From the NCBI RefSeq assembly GCF_001006305.1, contig NZ_LBHJ01000003.1, forward strand, positions 124,001 through 188,000: a stretch of DNA of 64,000 nt, written 5' to 3'. Numbering within the stretch: the stretch's first letter is position 1; every line of letters starts with the position of its first letter. Positions 16,858-26,029 of the stretch are shown here, one piece after another. The position numbers and the translations under genes are program-made. This DNA comes from Silvibacterium bohemicum (GTDB taxonomy: Bacteria > Acidobacteriota > Terriglobia > Terriglobales > Acidobacteriaceae). The notes under the pieces were generated by a model. It was not told where the DNA came from, searched no databases, and worked only from the letters and a program-made list of their open reading frames with translations.

Positions 16858-19356
16858 TTAATCCTCACGCAGGGCGATGATCGGATCGACACGCGCGGCC
16901 CTTCTCGCAGGGAGATAACAGGCCAGCCATGCGATGCCAACCAGGCAAATCGCTACCAATCCATATGTAACCGGATCGGTGGCTTTTACGCCGTAGAGGA
17001 ATCGGCTGATCAGGCGCGTGAGCCCAAAGGCCATACCCGCTCCAATCACTACACCGAACGCGGCAAGCTTCAAGCCCAGCCCGGAGACCATGCCGATGAT
17101 CCTGCCGGGTTGCGCACCCAGCGCCATGCGGATTCCGATCTCATGTGTGCGCTGGGTCACAAAGTACGAGATGACCCCGTAAATGCCCATGGCCGCCAGA
17201 AGAGCAGCGACCGCGGCAAACAGGCCCATAAGCCGCATATAGAAACGAGAATCGCTGATGGAATCGGCGAGAGCATCCTGCATGGTCATCACATCGGTCA
17301 CCGGCTGGTCGGCATCGAGTGCGGTCACGGCCTTTTTTACAGCGGCCACCAGCTGCGCATTGCCGCCGGTAAAGCCCGGCGGCGTGCGCAGCAGAAGAGT
17401 CTGGTGAAGCTGTTGCTCTATCGAGCCGCCAAAAAACAGATCCGGTTGCTGAAGATACGAGAAATACATAAAGGGCAGCGCTTCTTGCTGCACACCGTAA
17501 TTGGCAATATCGCCGACGACACCCACAATCTGCCTCGGCTGCTGTCCTGCCTCTGAATCGCCTGCGCCTCGCACCGTGATTTGATGCCCGAGCGGATTTT
17601 CATTCGGGAAATATCTCTGGGCAAACTTCTGGCTGATGACCACACTCCACTGCCGGTCTTTGACATCGTGCTCATCGAGGTAGCGGCCGCGAAGTAGCGG
17701 AATCGTCAACGCCTGGAAGAATCCGGGACTGACGATGTAGGAGCCTGCCCATGGCCGTTGGTCTTCAGGAGGTGCGGGTCTACCCTCAATCGTGAAGCCT
17801 CGTTCCGCTCCACCGTAGGTCGGCAGATTGCTGACAAATCCAGCAGATTGCACGCCGGGGATTGCGTCGATCCGCTCCATCAGCTGTTTATAAAAAGCCG
17901 GAACCAACGGCGATAGCCTGCCCATTTCGCTTCCCGGAATGTTTTCGACGTACTTTCCTCCGGCAGGCAATTGCACCTGCATGGTCAGCACCTGTTTCGG
18001 ATCGAATCCCGGATCGGTCTGCTGCAGGCTGAGAACGCTGCGAATCATAAGGCCGGCGCCGACCAGCAACACCATGGCTAGAGCGACCTCCGCCACGGCG
18101 AGTACATGACGGCTATAACCTCGCGAGGCCGTTGAGGTTCGGCGATCTCCCTTCTGCAGGGCGAGATTGAGGTCTGCACGAGACGCCTGGATGGCCGGCA
18201 TTAACCCGAAGAGAAATGCTGTGCAGAGAGAAACAGTGAGTGTGAACAGCAGTACGCGGCTGTCTAAATTGATGCTTTGCGCGTTGGGAAAATCACCTGC
18301 GAGAGTACGGAAGAGAGCGATGCCGGCGATGGTGAGTCCGACGCCCAGCGCGCCTCCCGCCAGAGCCAGCAGTGCGCTTTCGGTAAGCATCTGCCGCACC
18401 AGGCGGCTGCGTCCTGCTCCAAGCGCCGCACGCACGGCATATTCTTTCCTGCGCGTTTCCGTCCGCGATTGAAAGAGGTTCGCGACATTCACGCAGGCGA
18501 TGAGCAGAACGAAGGTCACAGCGCCGAAGAGTGGATAGAGCGTCTTGCCCATCTCTCCGAACAATTCCTTTTGCAGCGGAACAAGTCTCTCTCCTACCCC
18601 TTTATTCGTTTTTGGGTAAGCCGCTTCGAGTCGCTTTGCGACCACATCCATCTGCCGCTGTGCCTGCTCGATCGATACGCCGGGCTTCATCCGGGCTATC
18701 GGCATAAGCCAATGATCGTCGCGACGGATATAACGATCCTCGTAAGGATTGATCGGCCACCAGAGGTCGATATGATCTCCATAAAACGGAGAAAAGCCGG
18801 CGGGCATCACGCCCACAATCGTCGAAGTAATGCCCTGGATCGTGAACGTCTTTCCCAGCACCGAAGGATCGCTATGGAAGCGGCGCTTCCAGTAGGCGTG
18901 GCTGATCACGATGGTTTGCGAATTCTCATGCAGATCCTTCTGGACGAAGACGCGCCCGAGGATCGGCCCCACCTGCAGCACATTGAAGAATGTCGGCGTG
19001 ACGTATTGCATCCGGATCGGGTCGGGCTGGCCGGTGCCGGAGATGCTGGAGGTGACGGTGTTGCTGGTGAGAGCGATGTCGTCGAAAACGGTGTTGTGAT
19101 GTTTGAAATCTTCCAGCTCGGCAATCGGAGGAGGAACGCGCCAGTCGGGATGCCCGGGAGCCGTCTCCCACAGCACCATCAGCCGCTCGGGATGGTCATA
19201 AGGCAACGGACGATAGAGGATTGCGTTGAGCACACTGAAAATAGTGCTGTTGGCTCCAATGCCGAGGGCAAGCGAGATGACAACCACGGCCACAAATCCA
19301 GGTGTCTTAGCTAACCCTCGAAACCCATACCGGATATCCTGCATAAGTGAGTGCAT
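16858..19356 (-). CDS. MacB/FtsX-type ABC permease of the acidobacterial orphan (ADOP) family
   Basis: This encodes about 832 aa. The layout is a short N-terminal segment DIRYGFRGLAKTPGF, a first TM helix (VAVVVISLALGIGANSTIFSV), a large periplasmic MacB_PCD domain, an FtsX block of three TM helices, a second periplasmic domain, and a second FtsX block ending in YLPARRAARVDPIIALRED. That is a fused double permease without its own ATPase, a class much expanded in Acidobacteria. The ATG at 19354-19356 is chosen because GGAGGT lies 12 bases upstream and DIRYGFR is the family start; the frame also runs 17 residues further. No ATP-binding partner is adjacent. The substrate is unknown; export of macrolides, peptides or lipoproteins is possible. 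Confidence 0.9.
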   Translation of the reverse strand: MHSLMQDIRYGFRGLAKTPGFVAVVVISLALGIGANSTIFSVLNAILYRPLPYDHPERLMVLWETAPGHPDWRVPPPIAELEDFKHHNTVFDDIALTSNTVTSSISGTGQPDPIRMQYVTPTFFNVLQVGPILGRVFVQKDLHENSQTIVISHAYWKRRFHSDPSVLGKTFTIQGITSTIVGVMPAGFSPFYGDHIDLWWPINPYEDRYIRRDDHWLMPIARMKPGVSIEQAQRQMDVVAKRLEAAYPKTNKGVGERLVPLQKELFGEMGKTLYPLFGAVTFVLLIACVNVANLFQSRTETRRKEYAVRAALGAGRSRLVRQMLTESALLALAGGALGVGLTIAGIALFRTLAGDFPNAQSINLDSRVLLFTLTVSLCTAFLFGLMPAIQASRADLNLALQKGDRRTSTASRGYSRHVLAVAEVALAMVLLVGAGLMIRSVLSLQQTDPGFDPKQVLTMQVQLPAGGKYVENIPGSEMGRLSPLVPAFYKQLMERIDAIPGVQSAGFVSNLPTYGGAERGFTIEGRPAPPEDQRPWAGSYIVSPGFFQALTIPLLRGRYLDEHDVKDRQWSVVISQKFAQRYFPNENPLGHQITVRGAGDSEAGQQPRQIVGVVGDIANYGVQQEALPFMYFSYLQQPDLFFGGSIEQQLHQTLLLRTPPGFTGGNAQLVAAVKKAVTALDADQPVTDVMTMQDALADSISDSRFYMRLMGLFAAVAALLAAMGIYGVISYFVTQRTHEIGIRMALGAQPGRIIGMVSGLGLKLAAFGVVIGAGMAFGLTRLISRFLYGVKATDPVTYGLVAICLVGIAWLACYLPARRAARVDPIIALRED

Positions 19357-19622
19357 AGTTCGGCCGCTACCTCCAACGACGGTTACAGTATCTGCACTTC
19401 TAGCCAATGTCTATGGGATAATTCGTTCCTCCGAGCGCGACTCATGCATCTCTCTAACGCGGCGAAAACGCCGAATTCTCTTCCCCTGGATATTGGTTTA
19501 GGACCCTTTGAGTCAGCCATCCATGAGTGGTTTGACGATTTTTCACCAAAAGGGTATCGAGGCCAAGGCATTGAAATCGGCGTTCAAGGGCAGTACTCTC
19601 TCAATGAGAGCTTTCCTCGGCC

Positions 19623-20021
19623 TTGAGACTTCCTTTGTATCCTCGCGACAGTCGTCATCTCCGGCAAATCCTGACGATCGTCTTGCCGCTCCTGCTGGGA
19701 GCGATGATCCTGTTGTGGGGGACGGGATATAAGGTTTCTCTCTATAAGGTGAAGGCCGACGCGAACGCCTCAGCTCCCGCCAAACTATGCACTCGCTCGA
19801 GTGATATTGCAAAAAGCGATGTCGACACGGCAGTCGCAGACCATGGGGCCATTCAGGCGCAGCTATTATCCGAACTTCTGTCTTTTTCCGACAGCGAATC
19901 AAGGGCCGCTCATCCCCTCTCCTCTCGATCCGACCTTGTTCTCGTTCCCTGCTCGTTCCATCCCACAATCTCGGTCAATCGTCGACCACCTCCGGCCGAA
20001 TCGCGTCTTCTGCTCGCATAG
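19623..20021 (+). CDS. hypothetical small single-TM protein upstream of RND efflux genes
   Basis: This frame begins at a TTG and gives 132 aa. The first 20 residues are basic, followed by one strong TM helix (about residues 17-37, TIVLPLLLGAMILLWGTGYK). The rest is Ser/Ala-rich and polar with APAKLCTRSSD. No family is recognised. Stop codons close the frame just upstream, so TTG is the only usable start. It lies 67 bases before the efflux operon on the same strand and could be its first gene. Coding status is moderate. Confidence 0.45.
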   Translation: MRLPLYPRDSRHLRQILTIVLPLLLGAMILLWGTGYKVSLYKVKADANASAPAKLCTRSSDIAKSDVDTAVADHGAIQAQLLSELLSFSDSESRAAHPLSSRSDLVLVPCSFHPTISVNRRPPPAESRLLLA

Positions 20022-20088
20022 CTGCTGAGTTCTCCTTCAGCGGCTTTGTTCTCAATCGGAACGACTCGCTTCAAGGAAGGTTCATCTC

Positions 20089-21339
20089 ATGCGCTCCCGG
20101 CGTTGGCTTGCTCTCGCAGCCTTTTGTCAGCTTGCGATTTTCTTTGTGTTTGTGTGTGGCTGTCACCGTCGGTCTGACGATTCCACAGCCGACAATTCTG
20201 CCCAGCCTCCAACGGTCTCCGTCGTCACCGTCCGCACCGGCTTCATCGCGAGTCAACTGACGGTAGCGGGAGTTTTCCAGCCGTTTCAGGAGGTCGATGT
20301 CCACGGCAAAGTCTCCGGATACATCCGCCACATTTATGTGGACATCGGAGACCGCGTGAGGCAGGGACAGACGCTGGCGGTTCTCGAAGTTCCTGAGTTG
20401 CAGGCCGAGGTCGCGGGAGCGCAGGCCGGCGTTACGCAGACGGAAGAGACGATTCAGCGATTGCGGGAGGAAGTAGCGCGAGAACAGGCTGGTTATGCGG
20501 CTGTGCATGCCAACTATCTGCGTCTGAAGCAGGCATCCGATCAGCAGCCGGGACTGGTGGCCGCGCAGGAGCTTGAAGATGCGCTGGCCAAAGATCAGAC
20601 TGCCGCCGCGCAGGTGAGCGCTGCAAAATCGGCCGTCGCGGCGAGCCAGGGACAGCTTGGTGTTTCGCGCGCCGAAAGCCAGCGTGTCAGCAGCATGGAG
20701 CAATACGCAACCATCACTGCGCCATATAACGGCGTGGTGACCATGCGCTATGCGGACACGGGAGCACTCATCCCAGCGGGGACGGCGGAGGGACTGAACC
20801 AGGCGGTTGTCCGTCTCGCGCAGAGTGACCTGCTTCGATTGCGGATGCCTGTTCCGGAGCGCGACGTTCCGATGGTGCATATCGGTTCCGTGGTCAGTGT
20901 GCACGTCCAGGCCACGGGACAGCAGTTTGCCGGCACGGTTGTTCGTTTCTCCCGCGACGTATCCAACACGACGAGAACCATGATGACCGAGGTCGACGTC
21001 AAGAATCCCGACTTGACGCTGACTCCGGGAATGTATGCGGACGTCACTTTTAATCTTGAAGAGAAGAAGAATGCGTTGATCGTTCCCGCGGTTGCAGTCA
21101 TACCGGGCGATCAGCCGGCTGTGATGCTCATCGACAGCAGCAATCAAGTCGAGAAGCGGTCTGTCGAACTGGGCATCAGCGGATCGAACCAGCAGGAGGT
21201 GACATCGGGCCTAAGCCCGGGCGACCGAGTTGTTATTGGAGGATCGGCTACGCTGCAGCCGGGCGAGAAAGTCAATCCGCAGCAGGCGCCGAACGACCTG
21301 GTCGAGTATCAGGGGACACCAGAGAAGGGTGGTAAATAG
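20089..21339 (+). CDS. RND efflux periplasmic adaptor (membrane fusion protein)
   Basis: This is 416 aa. The N-terminus has a hydrophobic stretch ending in VCGC, which may act as a lipoprotein signal, with Cys as the first mature residue. It continues with the HlyD/AcrA features: a barrel-sandwich half motif VHGKVSGYIRHIYVDIGDRVRQGQTLAVLE, a coiled-coil hairpin (about residues 105-200, rich in Ala, Gln and Glu), the second lipoyl half ITAPYNGVVTMRYAD, and beta-barrel and membrane-proximal domains. It bridges the inner-membrane pump encoded next to the outer-membrane channel. It is two bases ahead of the pump gene. Confidence 0.93.
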   Translation: MRSRRWLALAAFCQLAIFFVFVCGCHRRSDDSTADNSAQPPTVSVVTVRTGFIASQLTVAGVFQPFQEVDVHGKVSGYIRHIYVDIGDRVRQGQTLAVLEVPELQAEVAGAQAGVTQTEETIQRLREEVAREQAGYAAVHANYLRLKQASDQQPGLVAAQELEDALAKDQTAAAQVSAAKSAVAASQGQLGVSRAESQRVSSMEQYATITAPYNGVVTMRYADTGALIPAGTAEGLNQAVVRLAQSDLLRLRMPVPERDVPMVHIGSVVSVHVQATGQQFAGTVVRFSRDVSNTTRTMMTEVDVKNPDLTLTPGMYADVTFNLEEKKNALIVPAVAVIPGDQPAVMLIDSSNQVEKRSVELGISGSNQQEVTSGLSPGDRVVIGGSATLQPGEKVNPQQAPNDLVEYQGTPEKGGK

Positions 21340-21341
21340 CC

Positions 21342-24300
21342 ATGTCCTTCTTTGCGATCCGTTATCCCTATTTCATTCTCATGGTCTGCCTGACCATCAT
21401 CGTGGTCGGGGTTGCTGCCATCCTCAGTATGCCCGTCGATCTCTTTCCGCCTATTAATATTCCCGTCGTAGTTGTCGCCACGTTCTATTCCGGCATGCCG
21501 CCGGAGCAGATCGAGTCCGATATTACAGATAGCGACGAGCGCTTCTTCACCCTGGGCAGCAATATCGACCACATTGAATCGCGCTCCATGTCGGGCGTCA
21601 GCCTGATCAAGATTTATTTTCAGCCCGGCACAGATCCCACAGCGGCAGTGAGCAATATATCGAATCTCGCAATGGCTAACCTGCGCCGCCTGCCGCCGGG
21701 GACCTTGCCGCCTGTTGTTCTCAGCTTCGATGCTGCGAATCTTCCCGTATGCCTCATCACGCTTAAGGGCGCAGGAATGAGTCAGACGCAGCTTAAAGAC
21801 GTGGCGCAGTTCACGGTGCGCAACCAGGTGGCAAACGTCCCGGGCGCTTCTGTTCCCCAGCCTTATGGCGGAACTTATCGCCAGATCATGGTGTACGTCG
21901 ATCCGCTCAAGCTGGAAGCGTCGCAGCTCGGCGTTATGGATGTGGTACATGCCATCAACGAGTCGAATCTCATCCTGCCTGCCGGCGATGTCCGCATCGG
22001 TCCGAAAGACTACAACATTTACGCCAACAGCCAGGTGCCCGCTCCCAACGACGTCAACTCGATACCACTGAAAACTGTCGGCAACGCTTCCATTCTTGTC
22101 GGGGATGTTGGACATGCTGTCGACGGCGGCCAGCTGCAGACCAATATCGTGCGCGTCGATGGACAGCATTCGGTGTACATCCCGGTTCTCAAGCAGGGCG
22201 GAGACTCGAACACCATCACCATTGTCAACGGCATTCGCAAAGCCACGGCGCATCTGCTCGATATCCCGTCTCAGTTGAAGACCAGTGTGGTTTTCGATCA
22301 ATCAGTCTTCGTCAAAACCGCCATCAAGAATGTAATCAGCGAGGGAGCGATCGGGCTTTGCCTCACCGGCATCATGATTCTGCTTTTCCTCGGCAATTTT
22401 CGCGCAACCATCGCCGTGATGTTGTCGATCCCGATCTCTTGCATCGCCACATTCCTGATCCTCAAAGCCTTCGGTGACTCGATCAACACCATGGTCTTAG
22501 GCGGTATGGCACTCGTGCTTTCGCGCCTCATCGACAACTCGGTGGTCGTGCTCGAAAACATCTTTCGTCATTTCGAGATGGGCTCCGACAGCGTGAAGGC
22601 ATCCCAGGAAGGGGGCAAGGAAGTACAACTTGCGGTGCTGGCCGCTACGTTCAGCACCGCGATTGTATTCTTCCCGGTGGTGCTGCTCACCGGGGTCAGC
22701 AAATATCTCTTCACCGCGCTGGCGCTGGCTGTGGTCATTGCGCTCTTCTGCTCTTACGTCGTGGCGATGACCGTGGTCCCGCTCTTCTGCTCCAAATTCA
22801 TCAAGCACACCGGGCATGAAAACGCACATGAGGCTGCGACGAAAGACGATCCTGCACCCGAACATATGCAGGGCGGTCGCGGGCAGAAGAACCCGTTCGC
22901 CAAGGTCGTCTATTTCTTCAACCAGGGCTTTGGCGGGCTGCAGCGCCGTTACGACGGTGCGATTCGATACTGCCTCGAAAGACCAGCGCTGGTGGTGATT
23001 GTCTTCAGCATCTTTGTTGTCGTGAGCTTTGCGCTCTCACCGTTCCTTGGCCGGGCCTATTTTCCCCGAACCGATCCCGGCCAATTCGTCATCAGTGTGA
23101 AAGCGCCTACCGGCACACGGCTCGAGCTCACCGATCAATACATCGGCCGCGTTGAAGACGAAGTTCGTTCTGTCATTGCCGCGAAGGATCTCAACATGAT
23201 CGTTTCGAATATCGGAGTGTCTCCGGATCTTTCCGCGATCTATACGCCGAACTCGGGTATGCACACAGCCTTCGTCCAGGTGAGTCTGAACGAAGACCAC
23301 AGCCTCAGCAGCTTTGCGTATATGCAGCGCGTACGAAAAAAACTCTCCGCCGATCTGCCTGAAGTTCAGACCTACTTTCAGACAGGCGGCCTGGTCGATT
23401 CCATCGTCAACCAGGGCTTGCCGGCGCCTTTCGACATCCAGGTGAGCAGCAACAACATGGAAGGCGGTTATGCGATTGCGCAGCAAATCACTCAGAGGAT
23501 GCGCGGCCTGCGTGGGGTCAACGATGTTCTTATCCCGCAGGATATCGATTATCCCGGACTCGCTCTCAATATCAATCGGGAGCAGGCCAGCCTGGAAGGA
23601 CTGACGCCGAAGACCATCGTCGACAGCGTGATTACTGCGATGACCTCGAACGGCATGGTAGCTCCGAGCTATTGGATCGATCCGAAGACGGGGAACAACT
23701 ACATGCTTACGGTTCAATATCCGGAGTCACAGGTACAAACACTGAATGACTTCAAGCAGATTCCGCTGCGATCGGCAGATGGGAAGAGCACCACACCGCT
23801 GGAAACGGTGGCGTCGATCAAGTCGATCAACACTCCCACCGAGGTCGATCACTATCAACTTCGTCGCGTCTTCGATATCTACGTAATGCCGAAATCGGAG
23901 GACCTCTCTACCATCGGAGACCGCGTGAGCGGGATCGTCGCAGGAATACATCCACCGAAAGGCACAGTCCTCACCGTTCGCGGATCGGTAAATAACATGA
24001 AAGAGTCCTTTCAGGACTTCGCCATCGGCCTGATCCTTTCCATCATTCTTGTCTTTCTCATTCTCATGGCGCAATTTGCCTCCTTCGTCGATCCCTTCAT
24101 CATCCTGCTGGCTATCCCGCCAGGCCTATCCGGTGTGATTCTCTTTTTGCTGGTCACACACACCACGCTCAACATCATGAGCCTTATGGGAGTGCTCATG
24201 ATGACCGGCATCGTCGTGTCGGACAGCATTCTTATCGTGGAGTTCGTCGGGCAGCTTCGTGAGCAGGGTTACAAGCTGGAGGATGCGATTATCACCGCGT

Positions 24301-24560
24301 GCAAGGTGCGCCTCAGGCCGATCCTGATGACCACGCTGGCAACCGTGCTGGGCCTGATCCCTATGGCCCTCGCTCTCGAGGCCGGGAGCGAACAGTATGC
24401 GCCGCTCGCGCGAGCCATCCTCGGCGGTCTCACCGTATCCGGAATCGTAACCGTCTTTCTGGTGCCCAGCGCCTACCTTCTGATTCACCGGCGCAGGGAA
24501 GCGCGCGACGAGGGAAAGCATCCCCAGATGCCTGCGCAGGAAAACGAGGCCACGGCATGA
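21342..24560 (+). CDS. RND multidrug efflux transporter (AcrB/MexB-like, HAE1 family)
   Basis: This is 1072 aa, the full RND length with 12 TM helices expected and two periplasmic loops. It starts FFAIRYPYFILMVCLTIIVVG (TM1) and then PVDLFPPINIPVVVV, the usual entry to the porter domain. GGMALVLSRLIDNSVVVLEN in TM4 is notable: the usual proton-relay Asp-Asp pair reads Arg-Leu-Ile-Asp, so only one Asp is retained. GLNxSGI-like text in the second half has MTGIVVSDSILIVEFVGQLREQG. It pumps substrates outward with proton flux, together with the adaptor and outer-membrane genes on either side. Its stop overlaps the next gene (ATGA). Confidence 0.95.
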   Translation: MSFFAIRYPYFILMVCLTIIVVGVAAILSMPVDLFPPINIPVVVVATFYSGMPPEQIESDITDSDERFFTLGSNIDHIESRSMSGVSLIKIYFQPGTDPTAAVSNISNLAMANLRRLPPGTLPPVVLSFDAANLPVCLITLKGAGMSQTQLKDVAQFTVRNQVANVPGASVPQPYGGTYRQIMVYVDPLKLEASQLGVMDVVHAINESNLILPAGDVRIGPKDYNIYANSQVPAPNDVNSIPLKTVGNASILVGDVGHAVDGGQLQTNIVRVDGQHSVYIPVLKQGGDSNTITIVNGIRKATAHLLDIPSQLKTSVVFDQSVFVKTAIKNVISEGAIGLCLTGIMILLFLGNFRATIAVMLSIPISCIATFLILKAFGDSINTMVLGGMALVLSRLIDNSVVVLENIFRHFEMGSDSVKASQEGGKEVQLAVLAATFSTAIVFFPVVLLTGVSKYLFTALALAVVIALFCSYVVAMTVVPLFCSKFIKHTGHENAHEAATKDDPAPEHMQGGRGQKNPFAKVVYFFNQGFGGLQRRYDGAIRYCLERPALVVIVFSIFVVVSFALSPFLGRAYFPRTDPGQFVISVKAPTGTRLELTDQYIGRVEDEVRSVIAAKDLNMIVSNIGVSPDLSAIYTPNSGMHTAFVQVSLNEDHSLSSFAYMQRVRKKLSADLPEVQTYFQTGGLVDSIVNQGLPAPFDIQVSSNNMEGGYAIAQQITQRMRGLRGVNDVLIPQDIDYPGLALNINREQASLEGLTPKTIVDSVITAMTSNGMVAPSYWIDPKTGNNYMLTVQYPESQVQTLNDFKQIPLRSADGKSTTPLETVASIKSINTPTEVDHYQLRRVFDIYVMPKSEDLSTIGDRVSGIVAGIHPPKGTVLTVRGSVNNMKESFQDFAIGLILSIILVFLILMAQFASFVDPFIILLAIPPGLSGVILFLLVTHTTLNIMSLMGVLMMTGIVVSDSILIVEFVGQLREQGYKLEDAIITACKVRLRPILMTTLATVLGLIPMALALEAGSEQYAPLARAILGGLTVSGIVTVFLVPSAYLLIHRRREARDEGKHPQMPAQENEATA

Positions 24561-26008
24561 GGAGCGCTCTTATCGGTCTTTTAGTTTTGACTCCTTCAGT
24601 GTGCGGCGCGCAAAACAGCTCTGTTTCACTGCCACCTGCACCTGGCCCTGCTCCGCTTGTCTTCAGCCTCAACCGGTTGTCAGATGGTCCTGCGTCGCTG
24701 GCAATGCGAACCACAAATAGTTCGGAAGAAAACACCGGCCAATCGAATGTCTCTGCGCAGGATGCATCGGCCGTACGCATCAGCCGAGCCGATGCCGAGC
24801 GCGAGGCGATCCAGAAAAATCCGCGCATCACCGCCAGTCGCCTGGTCGCGCTTGCAGCGGGACAGGTCACGCGCGAAACGCGGTCCGCCGAACTACCGCA
24901 AATCACTGCAGCCATCACCGCGGAGAAAGCGGAGGATGGGAGCCGCATCGGAGCCGGAGAGCTCACCGACTCCCGCCTTTACACGCATGCAGGAACAGGC
25001 GGTGGCCTAAGTCAGCTCATCACTGACTTCGGACATACAAGCAATTTGGTGGCGAGCAATCGCCTGCAGCAGAAGGCGCAGGACGAGGCGGCTCTGGCCA
25101 CGCAACAGGATGTGCTGCTCGCAACCGATCAGGCTTTCTATCGCCTGCTGAATGCACAGTCTCTGCTCAATGTGGCCAGCGCGACCGTGCAAGCCAGGCA
25201 GGAAGTTCAAACTCTCACCGCGGCTCTGGTCAAGAATCAATTGAAGAGCGACCTCGATCTGAATGTCGCATCGGCAGATCTATCGCAGTCGCAGCTGCTT
25301 CAACTCGATGCGGAAAATGCAGTTCAGTCCGCGAGCGCAGCGCTCGCCGCAGTGCTGGCTGCTCCGCCGGACACGCTTTATCAGGCAATTGAAGATTCGG
25401 ACGCTGCTCTTCCACTGCCTCCTGTGCAGGGCAGCACGGCTGCGCTGAATGCCGGAGCCCAGTCACAGCGGCCGGACCTGCAGATGGCTCGCCTGAATGT
25501 TCAGGCCGACCAGAAATTCGCACGAGCGCAGGAGCTGCAGCATCTGCCCAGCATCTCCGCTCTGGCGATTGGAGGCATCACGCCAGTGGGTCCTGATGGG
25601 ATTTTCGTACCCAACTGGTACGCGGCCGGCGGTGTGAACCTATCCGTTCCCATCTTCACCGGACTGCGCATCACCGCCCAAGCTGAGGAGGCACGACTAC
25701 GACAGCACGCTGCCGAGAAGCAGGCGCAGGACTTGTCTGACAACATCGGGCGCGACGTCCGTGTGGCAGCACTTAATGCCGCAACCGCCTTCCGGCGTAT
25801 CAGTGTGGCGGATCAGTTCAGGACAGAGACCGCGCAGGCCCTGGCCTTCGCGCAGACCAGATATAAGCTCGGACTGAGCTCCATTGTGGAACTCAGCCAG
25901 GCGCAACTGCAAAGCACCCAGGCAGCTGTGTCAGCAGTCAACGCGCATTACGACTATCTGCTCGCGATGCGCACCCTTGACTATGTGCGCGGGCAGATCT
26001 CTCCATGA
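24557..26008 (+). CDS. TolC-family outer-membrane efflux protein
   Basis: This encodes 483 aa. The ATG at 24557 overlaps the pump stop codon, and the product then starts with a signal peptide MRSALIGLLVLTPSVCGAQ; the frame is open further upstream inside the pump gene but this is a shadow. Two OEP repeats are visible: the first with helices ISRADAEREAIQKNPRI to TLTAALVKNQLKSDLDL, the second with AQSQRPDLQMARLNVQADQ and FAQTRYKLGLSSIVELSQAQL. It forms the outer-membrane channel of the tripartite pump and closes the operon. Confidence 0.92.
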   Translation: MRSALIGLLVLTPSVCGAQNSSVSLPPAPGPAPLVFSLNRLSDGPASLAMRTTNSSEENTGQSNVSAQDASAVRISRADAEREAIQKNPRITASRLVALAAGQVTRETRSAELPQITAAITAEKAEDGSRIGAGELTDSRLYTHAGTGGGLSQLITDFGHTSNLVASNRLQQKAQDEAALATQQDVLLATDQAFYRLLNAQSLLNVASATVQARQEVQTLTAALVKNQLKSDLDLNVASADLSQSQLLQLDAENAVQSASAALAAVLAAPPDTLYQAIEDSDAALPLPPVQGSTAALNAGAQSQRPDLQMARLNVQADQKFARAQELQHLPSISALAIGGITPVGPDGIFVPNWYAAGGVNLSVPIFTGLRITAQAEEARLRQHAAEKQAQDLSDNIGRDVRVAALNAATAFRRISVADQFRTETAQALAFAQTRYKLGLSSIVELSQAQLQSTQAAVSAVNAHYDYLLAMRTLDYVRGQISP

Positions 26009-26029
26009 GTCCGGAATGCGTTCCTGTTT

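Noticed and set aside
20071-21147. Minus-strand frame antisense to the efflux adaptor gene
   Set aside because: Shadow of a clear HlyD-family gene; no ribosome site and no motif.
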